A DNA stretch of 64,000 bases, taken from assembly GCA_910587015.1 (NCBI GenBank), contig CAJUME010000005.1, forward strand, positions 186,001-250,000. The letters are read 5' to 3'. The notes beneath the pieces were generated by a model. It had not been told where the DNA came from. It searched no databases and saw only the letters and a program-made list of their open reading frames with translations. Position 1 is the stretch's first letter; each line of letters begins with the position of its first letter. Positions 52,591 through 61,132 of this stretch are shown here, one piece after another. Source of the DNA: an uncultured Christensenella sp. GTDB lineage: Bacteria; Bacillota; Clostridia; Christensenellales; Borkfalkiaceae. The position numbers and the translations under genes were made by a program.

Positions 52591-53779
52591 CCTTCATATT
52601 CTCCTTTATCATAACGTTATATTTTTTGCCCGCTTCAAGACGTTCGGGAACATAAACCTTGATATAATTCCCCGTATAGCCTATCGTATAGCCGTCCGCA
52701 TACTCCTCCGCAATAAAATCGGCGTTTTTGCCGATTGCCCCCGCAATATATCGGAACGAAGCGGCTTCCGCCGCCCTTAAAAGCCTGTGAAGCCGCTCGC
52801 TTTTAACGTCCGCGGGCACGTCTTTAAGCCTGAACGCCGCCGTACCCTCGCGCGGGGAAAACGCAAACGCGTGCACTCTTGCAAAGCCCGCCTCCTCTAT
52901 AATAGAAAGGCTTTGCGCAAAGTCCTGCTCGGTTTCGCCGGCAAAGCCAGCGATAATATCCGTAGTGATTGCGGCGGACGGAAAGTACTTATAAATAAGC
53001 GCGCATTTTTCAAGATATTCCTCGCGCGTGTAATGTCTGTTCATCGCACTTAAAACAGCTGAGGACCCGCTTTGCAATGACAAATGAAGCTGCTGCGCAA
53101 AGTCGTGCAGGCCGCGCAAGGCGGACAAAAGCTCCTCCGAAATTACATTGCATTCCAGCGAGCCGAGGCGTATACGCTTTTTTACGTCTTTAAGCGCGGT
53201 TATAAGGTCGGTAAGCGTTACCCCGTCATAGCCGTATGCAGATATATTTATGCCGTTTATAACTATTTCAGGGCAGTCTGTCTGCGCAATTTCCCCCAGA
53301 ATATCCTCGATTTTACGCGACCGCTCGCGTCCGCGCAGATAGGGTATAACGCAGTAGGAGCAAAAATTATTGCACCCGTCCTGAATTTTTATAAACGCCC
53401 TTGTTTTTGTCTGCTTGGGGTATGAAAGTCCGCACGCCGTGCCGCCGAAGCGCTCGCAAACGGCCTTTATAACCTCTTCCTTTTGCCGCGCGCCGCACAC
53501 AAACTCCGCGCCCTTTTCAATAAACTGCTTTTTATCCTTTTCGGAAGCGCAGCCGCATACAAAAATTTGTGCCTCGGGATTGAATTTTTTTGCCCGAGCT
53601 ATAAGCTGGCGGCTCTTTTTTTCCGCCTCCCGCGTGACGGCGCAGGTGTTTAAAACGTATATATCCGCGGGGCAAAGCCTGTCGCTTACCTCCCAGCCCA
53701 GCTTTTCAAGCGAGGCCATTATGCACGCCGATTCTGTTTCGTTAACCTTACAGCCCAGCGTAAAAACGCAAGCCTTCAT
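52565..53779 (-). CDS. mtaB: tRNA t6A37 methylthiotransferase MtaB
   Basis: The 404-residue MiaB-family enzyme adds a methylthio group to t6A37 of tRNAs reading ANN codons. The N-terminal UPF0004 domain supplies Cys10, the cysteine of VLNTCAVT and that of VCGCASEK for the second cluster. The radical SAM motif is GCNNFCSYC. A TRAM domain closes the protein. MKACVFTLGCKVN at the start is typical of MtaB rather than MiaB. Its start codon shares one base with the rsmE stop. Confidence 0.94.
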   Translation of the reverse strand: MKACVFTLGCKVNETESACIMASLEKLGWEVSDRLCPADIYVLNTCAVTREAEKKSRQLIARAKKFNPEAQIFVCGCASEKDKKQFIEKGAEFVCGARQKEEVIKAVCERFGGTACGLSYPKQTKTRAFIKIQDGCNNFCSYCVIPYLRGRERSRKIEDILGEIAQTDCPEIVINGINISAYGYDGVTLTDLITALKDVKKRIRLGSLECNVISEELLSALRGLHDFAQQLHLSLQSGSSAVLSAMNRHYTREEYLEKCALIYKYFPSAAITTDIIAGFAGETEQDFAQSLSIIEEAGFARVHAFAFSPREGTAAFRLKDVPADVKSERLHRLLRAAEAASFRYIAGAIGKNADFIAEEYADGYTIGYTGNYIKVYVPERLEAGKKYNVMIKENMKDGAKAVLS

Positions 53780-54504
53780 TATTTAAGCTCCCCCAATGCA
53801 AACGCCGCCAAAGCGCACATTGCTATCGCCGCAGTTTCGGCACGCAGAATGCGCTTGCCGAGAGAAATACCCGCAAACCCGAGCGACTGCGCTATGCCAA
53901 GCTCGCCCTCGGTAAAGCCGCCCTCACTGCCGACAACAAGCGCGGCAGAGCCGCTTATCTGCGCCATATCACCGTCCGAACGCCCCAAAAATTCGCAAGC
54001 GAACAGCTTGCAGTCAAACCCCTCCGCCGACTTCATAGCAGTGGTAAAATCATCGAAATACTCAACCGACGGCGCGCGCGAGCGCAGACATTGCTTTGCC
54101 GCCTCTCTTGCAACCTTGTTAAGCCGTTCAAGCTTGTTTTCGTTCATATAAGCGGAGCAATATTCGGAATTGAATACGCCTATTTTAGACGCGCCAAGCT
54201 CCGTCGCCTTTTGCACAACAAGCTCGGTTTTGTCGCCCTTCAAGGCACCGCATAGAAGATAAATTTCCGCCCGCGGCTCTCTTTCGCCCGCGTTTACCCC
54301 CGTAATATGCGCCAACAACCGCTTTTTTTCTATCCTTGCGACTATTGCGGAATATTCCTTGCCACTGCCGTCCAAAAGCACTATTTCCGCGCCCTCTTCA
54401 ACGCGCAGAACGTTCCTTGCATGCACAAATTCCTCGCCTTCAAGCCAGACCTCGCGGCAGTCTGCGGCTAAGCAATCAATAAAAAATCTTCTCGGCGTAC
54501 TCAT
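53779..54504 (-). CDS. rsmE: 16S rRNA (uracil-1498-N3)-methyltransferase RsmE
   Basis: The 241-residue SPOUT methyltransferase has an N-terminal PUA-like domain (RRFFIDCLAAD, HARNVLRVEEGAEI) and a knotted C-terminal SAM-binding region (LVVGSEGGFTEGEL, LGKRILRAETAAI), the RsmE signature. It overlaps prmA by four bases (ATGA) and abuts mtaB, forming an operon for ribosome and tRNA modification. Confidence 0.96.
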   Translation of the reverse strand: MSTPRRFFIDCLAADCREVWLEGEEFVHARNVLRVEEGAEIVLLDGSGKEYSAIVARIEKKRLLAHITGVNAGEREPRAEIYLLCGALKGDKTELVVQKATELGASKIGVFNSEYCSAYMNENKLERLNKVAREAAKQCLRSRAPSVEYFDDFTTAMKSAEGFDCKLFACEFLGRSDGDMAQISGSAALVVGSEGGFTEGELGIAQSLGFAGISLGKRILRAETAAIAMCALAAFALGELK

Positions 54505-55442
54505 AATTTAAACGAAAGCGCAAGCCATTCGCCCCGCTTTATGCGCTCTTCGGGCGTAAGTCCCTGCGCGGTAAACGCATTTATAACCATGTCAAGACGG
54601 CTGTCGATAATTCCGCTTAAAATAAGCGTGCCGCCCGCTTTCAAATTTTTTGGAATGGACGGCGCAAGCCCGCACAAAATTTCCGCGGTAATGTTTGCAA
54701 GCATAATGTCGCCCTTTATTTGCGCATTGTCCAAAAGGTTTGCGTGCGCCACTGTTACCTTGTCCGCAACGCCGTTTATCTGCGAGTTGTGCTTGGCGCT
54801 TTCAACCGCGACGTAATCGATGTCTGTAAGATACGCATATTTTGCGCCCAGCTTAATTGCTGAAATGCCAAGAATGCCGCTGCCGCAGCCAACGTCTATG
54901 CATACGCTTTGCGGGGTTAAATACTTCTGCAACATTTCAAGGCACATTGCCGTTGTTTCGTGCTCGCCCGTGCCGAAGGCCATATTGCTGTCAAGCAGTA
55001 CAACCTCTTCATTCGGCTGTTTTTCGTACTTAATCCATTCGGGACAAACCACTATTTTTTTACCTATATGCAGAGGGCGGAAATGCTTTTTCCAAATTTC
55101 CAACCAATCGTCGCCCTCCACCTCTCGGCGGGTGCTTTCAAGCGTGCCAAGCGGCATAATGCCCGCGCAGTTTGCGGCAAGCTCTTCCAAATCGGCGCGG
55201 ATACACGGCAGAATTTTATCCGCCTCGTCCGCGGGAACAAACGCCTTAACAAGCACGTCCGCTCTGTCCTCGGTCAATGCTTCGTCAATGTAGTCCCAGT
55301 ACATGGCTTTGTTTTGTTGAAGCGCGATAACGTCCTTTACATCGGAAATCGCAACCCCGTAGGTTGTGTACCGCCACATTACGTCGGCGATAAGCTCGCT
55401 GCCCGCGCTTGTGGTGTGAATAGTCAATTCGTAAAACTTCAT
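54501..55442 (-). CDS. prmA: Ribosomal protein L11 methyltransferase PrmA
   Basis: The 313-residue enzyme methylates ribosomal protein L11. Its N-terminal substrate-recognition domain is followed by a class I methyltransferase core: FGTGEHETTAMCLEML, VCIDVGCGSGILGISAIKLG, LTDIDYVAVESAKHN, MLANITAEIL. The ATG at 55442 follows the -10 box TAAAAT by six bases, so the operon's mRNA is probably leaderless. It is the first gene of prmA-rsmE-mtaB-prsW-hinT, all overlapping. Confidence 0.96.
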   Translation of the reverse strand: MKFYELTIHTTSAGSELIADVMWRYTTYGVAISDVKDVIALQQNKAMYWDYIDEALTEDRADVLVKAFVPADEADKILPCIRADLEELAANCAGIMPLGTLESTRREVEGDDWLEIWKKHFRPLHIGKKIVVCPEWIKYEKQPNEEVVLLDSNMAFGTGEHETTAMCLEMLQKYLTPQSVCIDVGCGSGILGISAIKLGAKYAYLTDIDYVAVESAKHNSQINGVADKVTVAHANLLDNAQIKGDIMLANITAEILCGLAPSIPKNLKAGGTLILSGIIDSRLDMVINAFTAQGLTPEERIKRGEWLALSFKL

Positions 55443-55448
55443 AAATTT

Positions 55449-55477
55449 ATTTTATCACTAACTTTTGTCTATTGCAA
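55449..55477 (-). promoter_or_regulatory. Leaderless promoter of the prmA operon
   Basis: TTGCAA (55472-55477), 17 bases, TAAAAT (55449-55454) on the minus strand. Only six bases separate the -10 box from the ATG. Confidence 0.65.
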
Positions 55478-55480
55478 GCA

Positions 55481-55522
55481 ATTGCGCCCGCACGCAGACC
55501 ACAGTCTGCGCGCGGGCGCAAT
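55481..55522 (-). terminator. Hairpin terminator of the XRE gene
   Basis: ATTGCGCCCGC pairs with GCGGGCGCAAT, with an inner GCAGAC/GTCTGC helix. It follows the XRE stop (55534) on the minus strand and ends close to the prmA -35 box. Confidence 0.75.
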
Positions 55523-55533
55523 AACATAATGCT

Positions 55534-55740
55534 TTATATATCGTCTCTGCCAAGCAGATAATCTACCGATACCCCGAAAATATCCGCTATCTTTACAAGA
55601 TTTTCCTGAGTAGGCTCGCTTGTGCCTATTTCGTATCTGAAATATGAAGCATGAGAAATACCTAATAATCTTGCAACATGTCTTTGTGTGTATCCACAGA
55701 GTTCTCTTTGTTCTTTTAATCTTTCTTGAAATATTAACAT
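55534..55740 (-). CDS. XRE-family regulator
   Basis: The 68-residue, single-domain Cro/cI-type regulator reads FQERLKEQRELCGYTQRHVARLLGISHASYFRYEIG, then PTQENLVKIADIFGVSVDYLLGR. The start at 55740 begins the domain; a frame extension upstream would cross the operator. A perfect dyad TAATTGTC-CTATT-GACAATTA overlaps its leader and the -35 box of the divergent small gene. It therefore probably represses both. Confidence 0.85.
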   Translation of the reverse strand: MLIFQERLKEQRELCGYTQRHVARLLGISHASYFRYEIGTSEPTQENLVKIADIFGVSVDYLLGRDDI

Positions 55741-55745
55741 TTTTC

Positions 55746-55785
55746 TAATTGTCCTATTGACAATTATTTCATAATATAGTAATAT
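55746..55785 (+). promoter_or_regulatory. Operator and promoter of the Cys-rich small gene
   Basis: The dyad TAATTGTC-CTATT-GACAATTA occupies 55746-55766. It overlaps TTGACA (55757-55762), which is followed after 17 bases by TAATAT (55780-55785). A repressor on the dyad would block this promoter. Confidence 0.7.
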
Positions 55786-55828
55786 TGTCGCAGACGTCAG
55801 CAAAACGCTATCATTTTAACGCAATTAT

Positions 55829-56008
55829 ATGGATAAAATTTATTTAGAAAAAAGCTGTAAAAACTGTAAATATTTCATTATAAGAAACGTACAAAGATAC
55901 GAGCAAATTGTAACCATTTACGGCTATTGCAGTAATTTTAAAATTATACAAAAACCCCAGACCGCCTTTAACGAGGTTTGCGACCTTTGGCAAAAAAACG
56001 ATGAATAA
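55829..56008 (+). CDS. Small cysteine-rich protein (59 residues), putative zinc binder
   Basis: The frame encodes MDKIYLEKSCKNCKYF at its start, then YGYCSNF and EVCDLWQKNDE. The four cysteines in the order C-x2-C...C...C with flanking aromatic residues resemble a small zinc-binding domain found in many clostridial proteins of unknown role. It has its own promoter, a terminator five bases after the stop, and a divergent XRE regulator. No clear ribosome site is visible before the ATG, which lowers confidence in the exact start. Confidence 0.65.
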   Translation: MDKIYLEKSCKNCKYFIIRNVQRYEQIVTIYGYCSNFKIIQKPQTAFNEVCDLWQKNDE

Positions 56009-56012
56009 CAAA

Positions 56013-56042
56013 GCGAGGGGCGCACAAATGTGCGCCCCTCGC
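56013..56042. terminator. Terminator between the Cys-rich gene and the TrxB-like gene
   Basis: GCGAGGGGCGCACA pairs with TGTGCGCCCCTCGC, flanked by A-rich and T-rich sequence; usable in both directions. Confidence 0.85.
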
Positions 56043-56060
56043 TAATTTAATATAAAAGCT

Positions 56061-56906
56061 TTATCTGCTTAAAAAATCCACGGCGGAGTGCAGCGCAACG
56101 TTTCCCTCGCCCGCCGCCTTAATATATTGGTACGGTCTGCCCGTGCAGTCGCCCGCGGCGAATATGCCCGCAATGTTGGTAGAGCAGTCGCGCTTCACTG
56201 CGATATGCCCGTCAATAATTTGCAGTCCGTGCACAAGCGAGGAGGGAGAAACCGCTCCCCTTAAAATGAACACGCCGTCAACGGCAAGGCTTCCGTCCTT
56301 AAAAAGCGCCTCCTGCACCTTTCCATCGCCCGCAAAGCCAACGGGGTTTTTAAGCACGACCTCGGCATTCTTTTCCGCAACATCATAACCGCGGTAAAAG
56401 GGCATAACGTACGCCTTGCCCGCGAGAGAGCAAAGATATTTAACCTCGTGCTCGAAATGCTTGTCATAGCAAAGCACGGCTATCGTCTTGCCCTTGTATA
56501 AAAAGCCGTCGCAGGTGGCGCAATAGCTTATGCCTCTGCCCAAAAATTTTTCCTCGCCCTCAAACGGCTTAACCGCCTCGACGCCGAGGCATAAAATAAC
56601 CGTTTTCGCCTCGTAGGTTTCCTTGCCAGCCAACAGCGCGAACCTTCCGCCCAAATCGTAAACGCCCGTGACCACCTCTTCGGTCATTTCTATGCCCATG
56701 CTGTCGGCGTGGTTTTTCATTGTCCACGCAAGCTCGCCGCCCGTTATGTCCGGCAAGCCGATATAATTTTTAATCAGCTCTGCACGGGCAACCTTTTTGG
56801 ACGTGGCTCTGCTTGCAAGCCAGATAAAATTTTTGTTTAAAAGCTTGGCGTTGACCGCCGCGGATACGCCCGCGGGACCGCTGCCTATTATTGCAATATC
56901 ATACAT
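56061..56906 (-). CDS. Thioredoxin reductase-like FAD/NAD(P) oxidoreductase
   Basis: The 281-residue flavoprotein has an N-terminal FAD Rossmann motif (IAIIGSGPAGVSAAVNA), the redox-active SYCATCDG, an NAD(P)-binding region reduced in its glycine motif (KTIAVLCYDKHFEHEV), and the C-terminal FAD motif GIFAAGDCTG. The weak NAD(P) glycine pattern suggests an unusual donor, such as ferredoxin or a flavin-linked route. It starts 29 bases after the hydrogenase stop in the same operon, so the two may exchange electrons. Confidence 0.88.
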   Translation of the reverse strand: MYDIAIIGSGPAGVSAAVNAKLLNKNFIWLASRATSKKVARAELIKNYIGLPDITGGELAWTMKNHADSMGIEMTEEVVTGVYDLGGRFALLAGKETYEAKTVILCLGVEAVKPFEGEEKFLGRGISYCATCDGFLYKGKTIAVLCYDKHFEHEVKYLCSLAGKAYVMPFYRGYDVAEKNAEVVLKNPVGFAGDGKVQEALFKDGSLAVDGVFILRGAVSPSSLVHGLQIIDGHIAVKRDCSTNIAGIFAAGDCTGRPYQYIKAAGEGNVALHSAVDFLSR

Positions 56907-56935
56907 ATTTTTATTATCGCTCTGTACAGCGCTTT

Positions 56936-58450
56936 TTAATCCATTTTGGTCAGCTTTTCCGCCAAATCCTCCATCTCTCTGGGGGGATACTTTTGCTCGC
57001 TTTGGGCAACGGTCTGCTCTACCGCAAGCTTAGCGCGCTCGGGCGGGATTATGGTGCCCACGCCCGCAACACAGCCGCCGGGGCAGCCCATTCCCTCAAT
57101 AAGATACCCGTTAAGCTTGCCCGCCTTTGCCAGCGTTAAAAGCTTTTTGCAGTCCGCAAGCCCTTCCGCGTGCTTTATCTTCACCTCGGTGCCCGCAAAA
57201 TACTCGTTAATACAGCCCTCGATTGCGCTTGCAACGCCTCCGGAGCATGCGTAGCCCCTGCCCGCACCCGTTGCCTGAATGCTTACGGGCAGTTCTTCAA
57301 GCTCCTCCAAAACAAGCCCCTTTGCGTCGAACATACCCGCAAGCTCTTCGAACGTGATTACAAAATCAACGTAGCTTCTTACCGTGCGGCGGGAGGCTTC
57401 AAGCTTTTTTGCCGCGCAAGGGCCTATAAACACCACTCGCGCGTTCGGACGCTTGACCTTTATCGAGCGCGCGGTTGCGACCATAGGCGTAAGCTCCTCC
57501 GAAACCTCTGAAGCAAGGTCGGGGAACTGCTTTTTGACAAGCACCGCCCACGCGGGGCAACAGCTTGTAAACAGGAACGGAAGCTTGCCCGTTGCAACCT
57601 CGTTGACGTAGTGGTGCGCTTCCGCAATACAGCCAACGTCCGCGCCGACTGCAACCTCGTACACGTCCTTAAAGCCCAGCGCAAGCAAAGCCGACTTCAT
57701 TTTGCCCGGCGTTACCTTGGGCCCGAACTGTCCGATAATTGCGGGCGCAACCGCCGCGACAATCTCGTCACCCTTTTTAATTGCCTGTATCAGCTGGAAT
57801 ATCTGCGATTTATCGGCAATCGCCCCGAACGGGCAAGCAGACATACACTGTCCGCAGGCAACGCACTTGTCGTTATCTATGTGCGCGCGGCCGAACTCGT
57901 CTGAGGAAATCGCCTTTACGCCGCACGCCTGTGCGCACGGACGGATATGGCGGGCAATAGCGTCATAGGGGCAAGCCGCCTTACAGCGACCGCACTTTAT
58001 GCACTTGCTTTGGTCGATAAACGCTCTGCCGTTCTGTATTGAAACGGCGCCCTTGGGACAGCTTTTTATGCACGCGTGCGAAACGCAGTTGCGGCACTGG
58101 TCGGAAACGACATACTCGTTATCGGGGCACTTGTCGCATGCAGAGGGAATAACCTGCATAAGCGGCGGCTCGTAATACTTTTCCGCAATGGTGCTTTTGT
58201 CCACACCCGCCGTAATATGTACGGGCTTGTTTGCGGGGCGCAGAGAAAGACCCATTGCAAGGCGGACGCGTTCAGAGGCTATCTGACGCTCGCGGTAAAT
58301 GCTTTCGCGGTACTGCGGCACCTCGTTCGGGGTGATTAAATAGGGAATTTCCTCTAAATCGCCGGCGGGGTTATCGGATTCGTAAGCAACCCTTGCAACC
58401 TCGCAAAAAACTTTTCTTCTTAAATCGGTAACAACGCTTTGACTTTTCAT
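56936..58450 (-). CDS. [FeFe] hydrogenase, ferredoxin-domain type
   Basis: The 504-residue enzyme has an N-terminal region with several 4Fe-4S cysteine sets (CDKCPDNEY, CRNCVSHACIKSCP at 119-131, CIKCGRCKAACP at 150-160, CVACGQCMSACP at 196-206). The H-cluster domain follows: L1 TSCCPAW (Cys297, Cys298), L2 GPCAAKK (Cys345), L3 EGMGCPGGCVAG (Cys456, Cys460). All H-cluster ligands are present. The motifs differ from the standard MPC and ACPGGC forms, which suits the less-studied group B/C enzymes. No maturases (HydE, HydF, HydG) lie in the window. A TrxB-like flavoprotein follows in the same transcript. Confidence 0.9.
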   Translation of the reverse strand: MKSQSVVTDLRRKVFCEVARVAYESDNPAGDLEEIPYLITPNEVPQYRESIYRERQIASERVRLAMGLSLRPANKPVHITAGVDKSTIAEKYYEPPLMQVIPSACDKCPDNEYVVSDQCRNCVSHACIKSCPKGAVSIQNGRAFIDQSKCIKCGRCKAACPYDAIARHIRPCAQACGVKAISSDEFGRAHIDNDKCVACGQCMSACPFGAIADKSQIFQLIQAIKKGDEIVAAVAPAIIGQFGPKVTPGKMKSALLALGFKDVYEVAVGADVGCIAEAHHYVNEVATGKLPFLFTSCCPAWAVLVKKQFPDLASEVSEELTPMVATARSIKVKRPNARVVFIGPCAAKKLEASRRTVRSYVDFVITFEELAGMFDAKGLVLEELEELPVSIQATGAGRGYACSGGVASAIEGCINEYFAGTEVKIKHAEGLADCKKLLTLAKAGKLNGYLIEGMGCPGGCVAGVGTIIPPERAKLAVEQTVAQSEQKYPPREMEDLAEKLTKMD

Positions 58451-58486
58451 ATCTGCTCCAAAGTAACGTAAATTTTTAACGTGTGT

Positions 58487-58515
58487 ATTATAACACAGCC
58501 GTGCATATTTTGCAA
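58487..58515 (-). promoter_or_regulatory. Sigma-A promoter of the hydrogenase operon
   Basis: TTGCAA (58510-58515), 17 bases, TATAAT (58487-58492) on the minus strand; GGAG lies before the ATG at 58450. Confidence 0.7.
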
Positions 58516-58545
58516 GAAATAGCCGTAAATTTTAAAACAATAAAG

Positions 58546-58580
58546 TGCGGCGGTCGGAAAAACTTATCCGACCGCCGCAG
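58546..58580 (-). terminator. Terminator after lgt
   Basis: TGCGGCGGTCGG pairs with CCGACCGCCGCA, 17 bases past the lgt stop. Confidence 0.8.
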
Positions 58581-58596
58581 GTTTTGATAAAAGAAA

Positions 58597-59490
58597 TTAT
58601 TCGGTTGTAACAGCCTCGCCGCTGTCGGTATTTTCGCCCTTGGGCTTTCTTACGCTGGGTTGAAGCTCGGGGTGCTTCATATGCTTTGCAAGCACATAAT
58701 ACTGCAAAAAGAAATATCCCGCTCCGACAATTATCATTATAATCGACCAGAACTGCGAGGGCGAGAGCGCCGTGCCGATAAACTGACCCCTTTCATCGCC
58801 GCGCGCAAACTCTATACAGAAGCGCCACACGCCGTACGCGACAGCGTAAAGACCGAAGTTATAATTGAACTTGACCTTAAAGTACAGCACAGCCATAACA
58901 ACGGCAAGCACAATCAAAAACGACATTTCGAAGAGCTGCAAGGGCACAACCTTGGGACCTTGGGAATAAATTCCGTTGGAATAGCTGCCCGCACAGTAAA
59001 GCCCCCACTCTGCCTCCATACCGTAGCAGCAGCCGCCGAAAAAGCAGCCCAGACGGCCGAACGCGTGAGCAATTGCTATACCTACGGGTATGGACGGCAG
59101 CGCGTCCGTAAGCGTTGCGTTCATATTGTTCTGCAAAAGCTTTATTTTGGTGCGCGGGGCAATGACGTAAATGTACAGCCAGTACACGCCCAAAAAGCTT
59201 ACAACGCCGCCTATCAGACCGCCTATAAAGGTCATTCCGCTGAGGTTGAATCCGCCAGAGGGGTTGTCGATATAATTGTAAAGCCCCTGAAAGAGCGCCG
59301 CGGAAAGAATGCCGAAGCCCGTTCCGAATACGCCTATAAGCAGAATTTTATCGGTTGCCTCGTCATTGAAATTCTTTTTCCACATAGTGTACATAAGAAA
59401 GCCGAAGCAGGATATTATGCCCAAGGCCATACAAATGCCGTACAAATAGACCTCGAGAGAGCCTATTGTAAATAAAGGTTGAGGATGCAT
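58597..59490 (-). CDS. lgt: Prolipoprotein diacylglyceryl transferase
   Basis: The 297-residue membrane enzyme transfers diacylglycerol to the lipobox cysteine of lipoproteins. It has about seven hydrophobic segments and the Lgt signature region in the diverged clostridial form (AHAFGRLGCFFGGCCYGMEAEWG), followed by a conserved RFCIEFARGDERG near the C-terminus. The final 30 residues are charged and extended. Lipoproteins such as the binding protein at 46263 need it. It has its own promoter and terminator. Confidence 0.92.
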   Translation of the reverse strand: MHPQPLFTIGSLEVYLYGICMALGIISCFGFLMYTMWKKNFNDEATDKILLIGVFGTGFGILSAALFQGLYNYIDNPSGGFNLSGMTFIGGLIGGVVSFLGVYWLYIYVIAPRTKIKLLQNNMNATLTDALPSIPVGIAIAHAFGRLGCFFGGCCYGMEAEWGLYCAGSYSNGIYSQGPKVVPLQLFEMSFLIVLAVVMAVLYFKVKFNYNFGLYAVAYGVWRFCIEFARGDERGQFIGTALSPSQFWSIIMIIVGAGYFFLQYYVLAKHMKHPELQPSVRKPKGENTDSGEAVTTE

Positions 59491-59523
59491 TTTTTATATC
59501 CCTGATTGTTTTATTTTTAACTT

Positions 59524-59552
59524 ATTATAAGCTTTTTACTGCATTTTGTCAA
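59524..59552 (-). promoter_or_regulatory. Sigma-A promoter of lgt
   Basis: TTGACA (59547-59552), 17 bases, TATAAT (59524-59529) on the minus strand. Confidence 0.8.
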
Positions 59553-59559
59553 ATAATAA

Positions 59560-59592
59560 GCCGCCCGCGCACAAGATTTGTGCGCGGGCGGC
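59560..59592 (-). terminator. Terminator after the ssb-like gene
   Basis: GCCGCCCGCGCACAA pairs with TTGTGCGCGGGCGGC over a three-base loop. It lies between the stop at 59605 and the lgt promoter. Confidence 0.85.
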
Positions 59593-59604
59593 GTTCGTAT
59601 TATA

Positions 59605-60291
59605 TCAGTCGTTGTTTTCAAACATTCTGGGCGCGGAATACAAGTCGAATTCCTCGTCTATATCGAATTCCGAATCGTCGTCGAATGCGGCAAGCTTGGA
59701 AATGGAAACCTCGTAGGCGGTCATTGTCACAAAGCTTTCATCGGGCTGTTTTTTCTGGTATTCGCGGCTTTGTATTCTGCCGGAAAGCGCAACTCTGTCG
59801 CCCACGGCAAGCCCGCGCACAAACCTTGCGTTTCTGCCCCACGCAATCGCGGGGATATAGTCGGACTTGTTATAGCTGCGGTTCACTGCGATAAGCAAAT
59901 CTGCAATTTCGCGGTTGAACGGAGTAGTGCGGTACACGGGCGGCTTGCAGATATAGCCGGAAAGCACTATCGAATTGGGGTTTTTAGCGGGCTGTACCTC
60001 TAAAAGCTCTCTTACGAAAACGGTAAGCATAAGCCTTGAACGGCCGCCCTCGAGCTTGTTGTAGGAGCGGAACTGACCGAGCGCGCAGATGTAGCCGCCG
60101 ATTTTCATATCCTCTGTCATAATCCGTTCCGAAACGGTTACGGGCAACAAATCTGCCTGACCCGAAAGCCGCATAACCTTTACAAGGAATTCGTAAAAGC
60201 CCTCGCCGTATACCTCGTGCGAAAACTGCGCTTCGGATACGATTTCCCCATAAATATACACCTTGTTGTTTTTTTCCGTGTTGTAATTCAT
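59605..60291 (-). CDS. Tandem OB-fold single-stranded DNA-binding protein
   Basis: The 228-residue protein has two OB-fold segments. The N-terminal one (KVYIYGEIVSEAQF...YEFLVKVMRLSGQADLLPVTV) is divergent. The second, after about residue 108, is SSB-like (IVLSGYICKPPVYRTTPFNREIADLLIAVNRSY, then IPAIAWGRNARFVRGLAVGDRVALSGRIQ). An acidic tail ends in FENND, like the protein-interaction tail of SSB. GGAGG lies seven bases before the ATG at 60291. It may be a paralogous SSB used in repair or competence rather than the main replication SSB. Confidence 0.8.
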   Translation of the reverse strand: MNYNTEKNNKVYIYGEIVSEAQFSHEVYGEGFYEFLVKVMRLSGQADLLPVTVSERIMTEDMKIGGYICALGQFRSYNKLEGGRSRLMLTVFVRELLEVQPAKNPNSIVLSGYICKPPVYRTTPFNREIADLLIAVNRSYNKSDYIPAIAWGRNARFVRGLAVGDRVALSGRIQSREYQKKQPDESFVTMTAYEVSISKLAAFDDDSEFDIDEEFDLYSAPRMFENND

Positions 60292-60367
60292 ATATGCCTC
60301 CAAAAAAGTTTTTCCAAGCGTTTGCAAAAGCCGCGGCAGCCGCCCGCTTCAAACGCTTTTATGCGCC

Positions 60368-61132
60368 TTATGCGTTGGGCTTTTGCCGTCCCGTTCCGTC
60401 AATGACGTAATTTTGTTTATAAATCAGCTCGTCAATCGGTACAAAGGAATAGCCTTTATTTTTAAGTGTTTCAAGAATTATAGGCACGGCCTCGGCGGTG
60501 TGCATTCCGTTATTGTGCATAAGAATTATCGACCCGTTTTTTACTCCGTTGATAACCCTCATCGCTATGTCCGATGCGCTTAAATCCTTCCAGTCGAGGC
60601 TGTCTACGTCCCACTGAATGGTGTAATAGCCAAGCGCGCTTGCCGTTTTTATAAGCTCGTCGTCGTAATCGCCGTATGGCGGGCGGAAAAGCTCTACCTT
60701 TTTGCCCGTAATGCTTTCTATCGCCTGCGAGGAAACGGTAAGCTCTTTTTTAATTTCTTCCGCGTTCTGCTTGCTCATATACGAATGCGTGGAGGAATGC
60801 GTGCCTATGCTGTGACCCGCTTCGTCTATTTTTTTGACGAATTCGGGGTATTTGGTCGTCCAGAACTCGACCATAAACCACGTTGCGCGCACGTCCGAGG
60901 CTTTTAGCGCGGACAGAATTTTATCTGTGTATTCCGTGCCCCACGCGCAGTCGAAGGAGATTGCGATTTTCTTTTCCTCCGTTTCCACGGAGTATATGGG
61001 AACCAGCCTCGGCGTATTGCCGAAGTACACCGCATACGCGCCAGTAAAATAGGTTGTAACCGAAAGAACGGCCAGCAGCGCGAACGCGGCAAGTGAAACC
61101 AAAATTGTTTTAAGCTTATAAACGCGAACCAA
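60368..61132 (-). CDS. Polysaccharide deacetylase, PdaB-type sporulation protein
   Basis: The 254-residue protein has one N-terminal membrane helix (about 9-33) and a NodB deacetylase domain: ISFDCAWGTEYTDKIL (motif 1), GHSIGTHSSTHSYM (motif 2, HxxxH), RPPYGDYDDEL (motif 3), DVDSLDW (motif 4) and ILMHNN (motif 5). Asp in the first motif is followed by Cys-Ala-Trp, the form typical of PdaB, a sporulation deacetylase acting on spore peptidoglycan. The likely start is a TTG at 61132 after GGGG. Its presence agrees with an endospore-forming host. Confidence 0.87.
   Translation of the reverse strand: MVRVYKLKTILVSLAAFALLAVLSVTTYFTGAYAVYFGNTPRLVPIYSVETEEKKIAISFDCAWGTEYTDKILSALKASDVRATWFMVEFWTTKYPEFVKKIDEAGHSIGTHSSTHSYMSKQNAEEIKKELTVSSQAIESITGKKVELFRPPYGDYDDELIKTASALGYYTIQWDVDSLDWKDLSASDIAMRVINGVKNGSIILMHNNGMHTAEAVPIILETLKNKGYSFVPIDELIYKQNYVIDGTGRQKPNA

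Noticed and set aside
58660..59475. A 271-codon plus-strand frame
   Set aside because: Antisense to lgt; composition follows the reverse complement of lgt codons.
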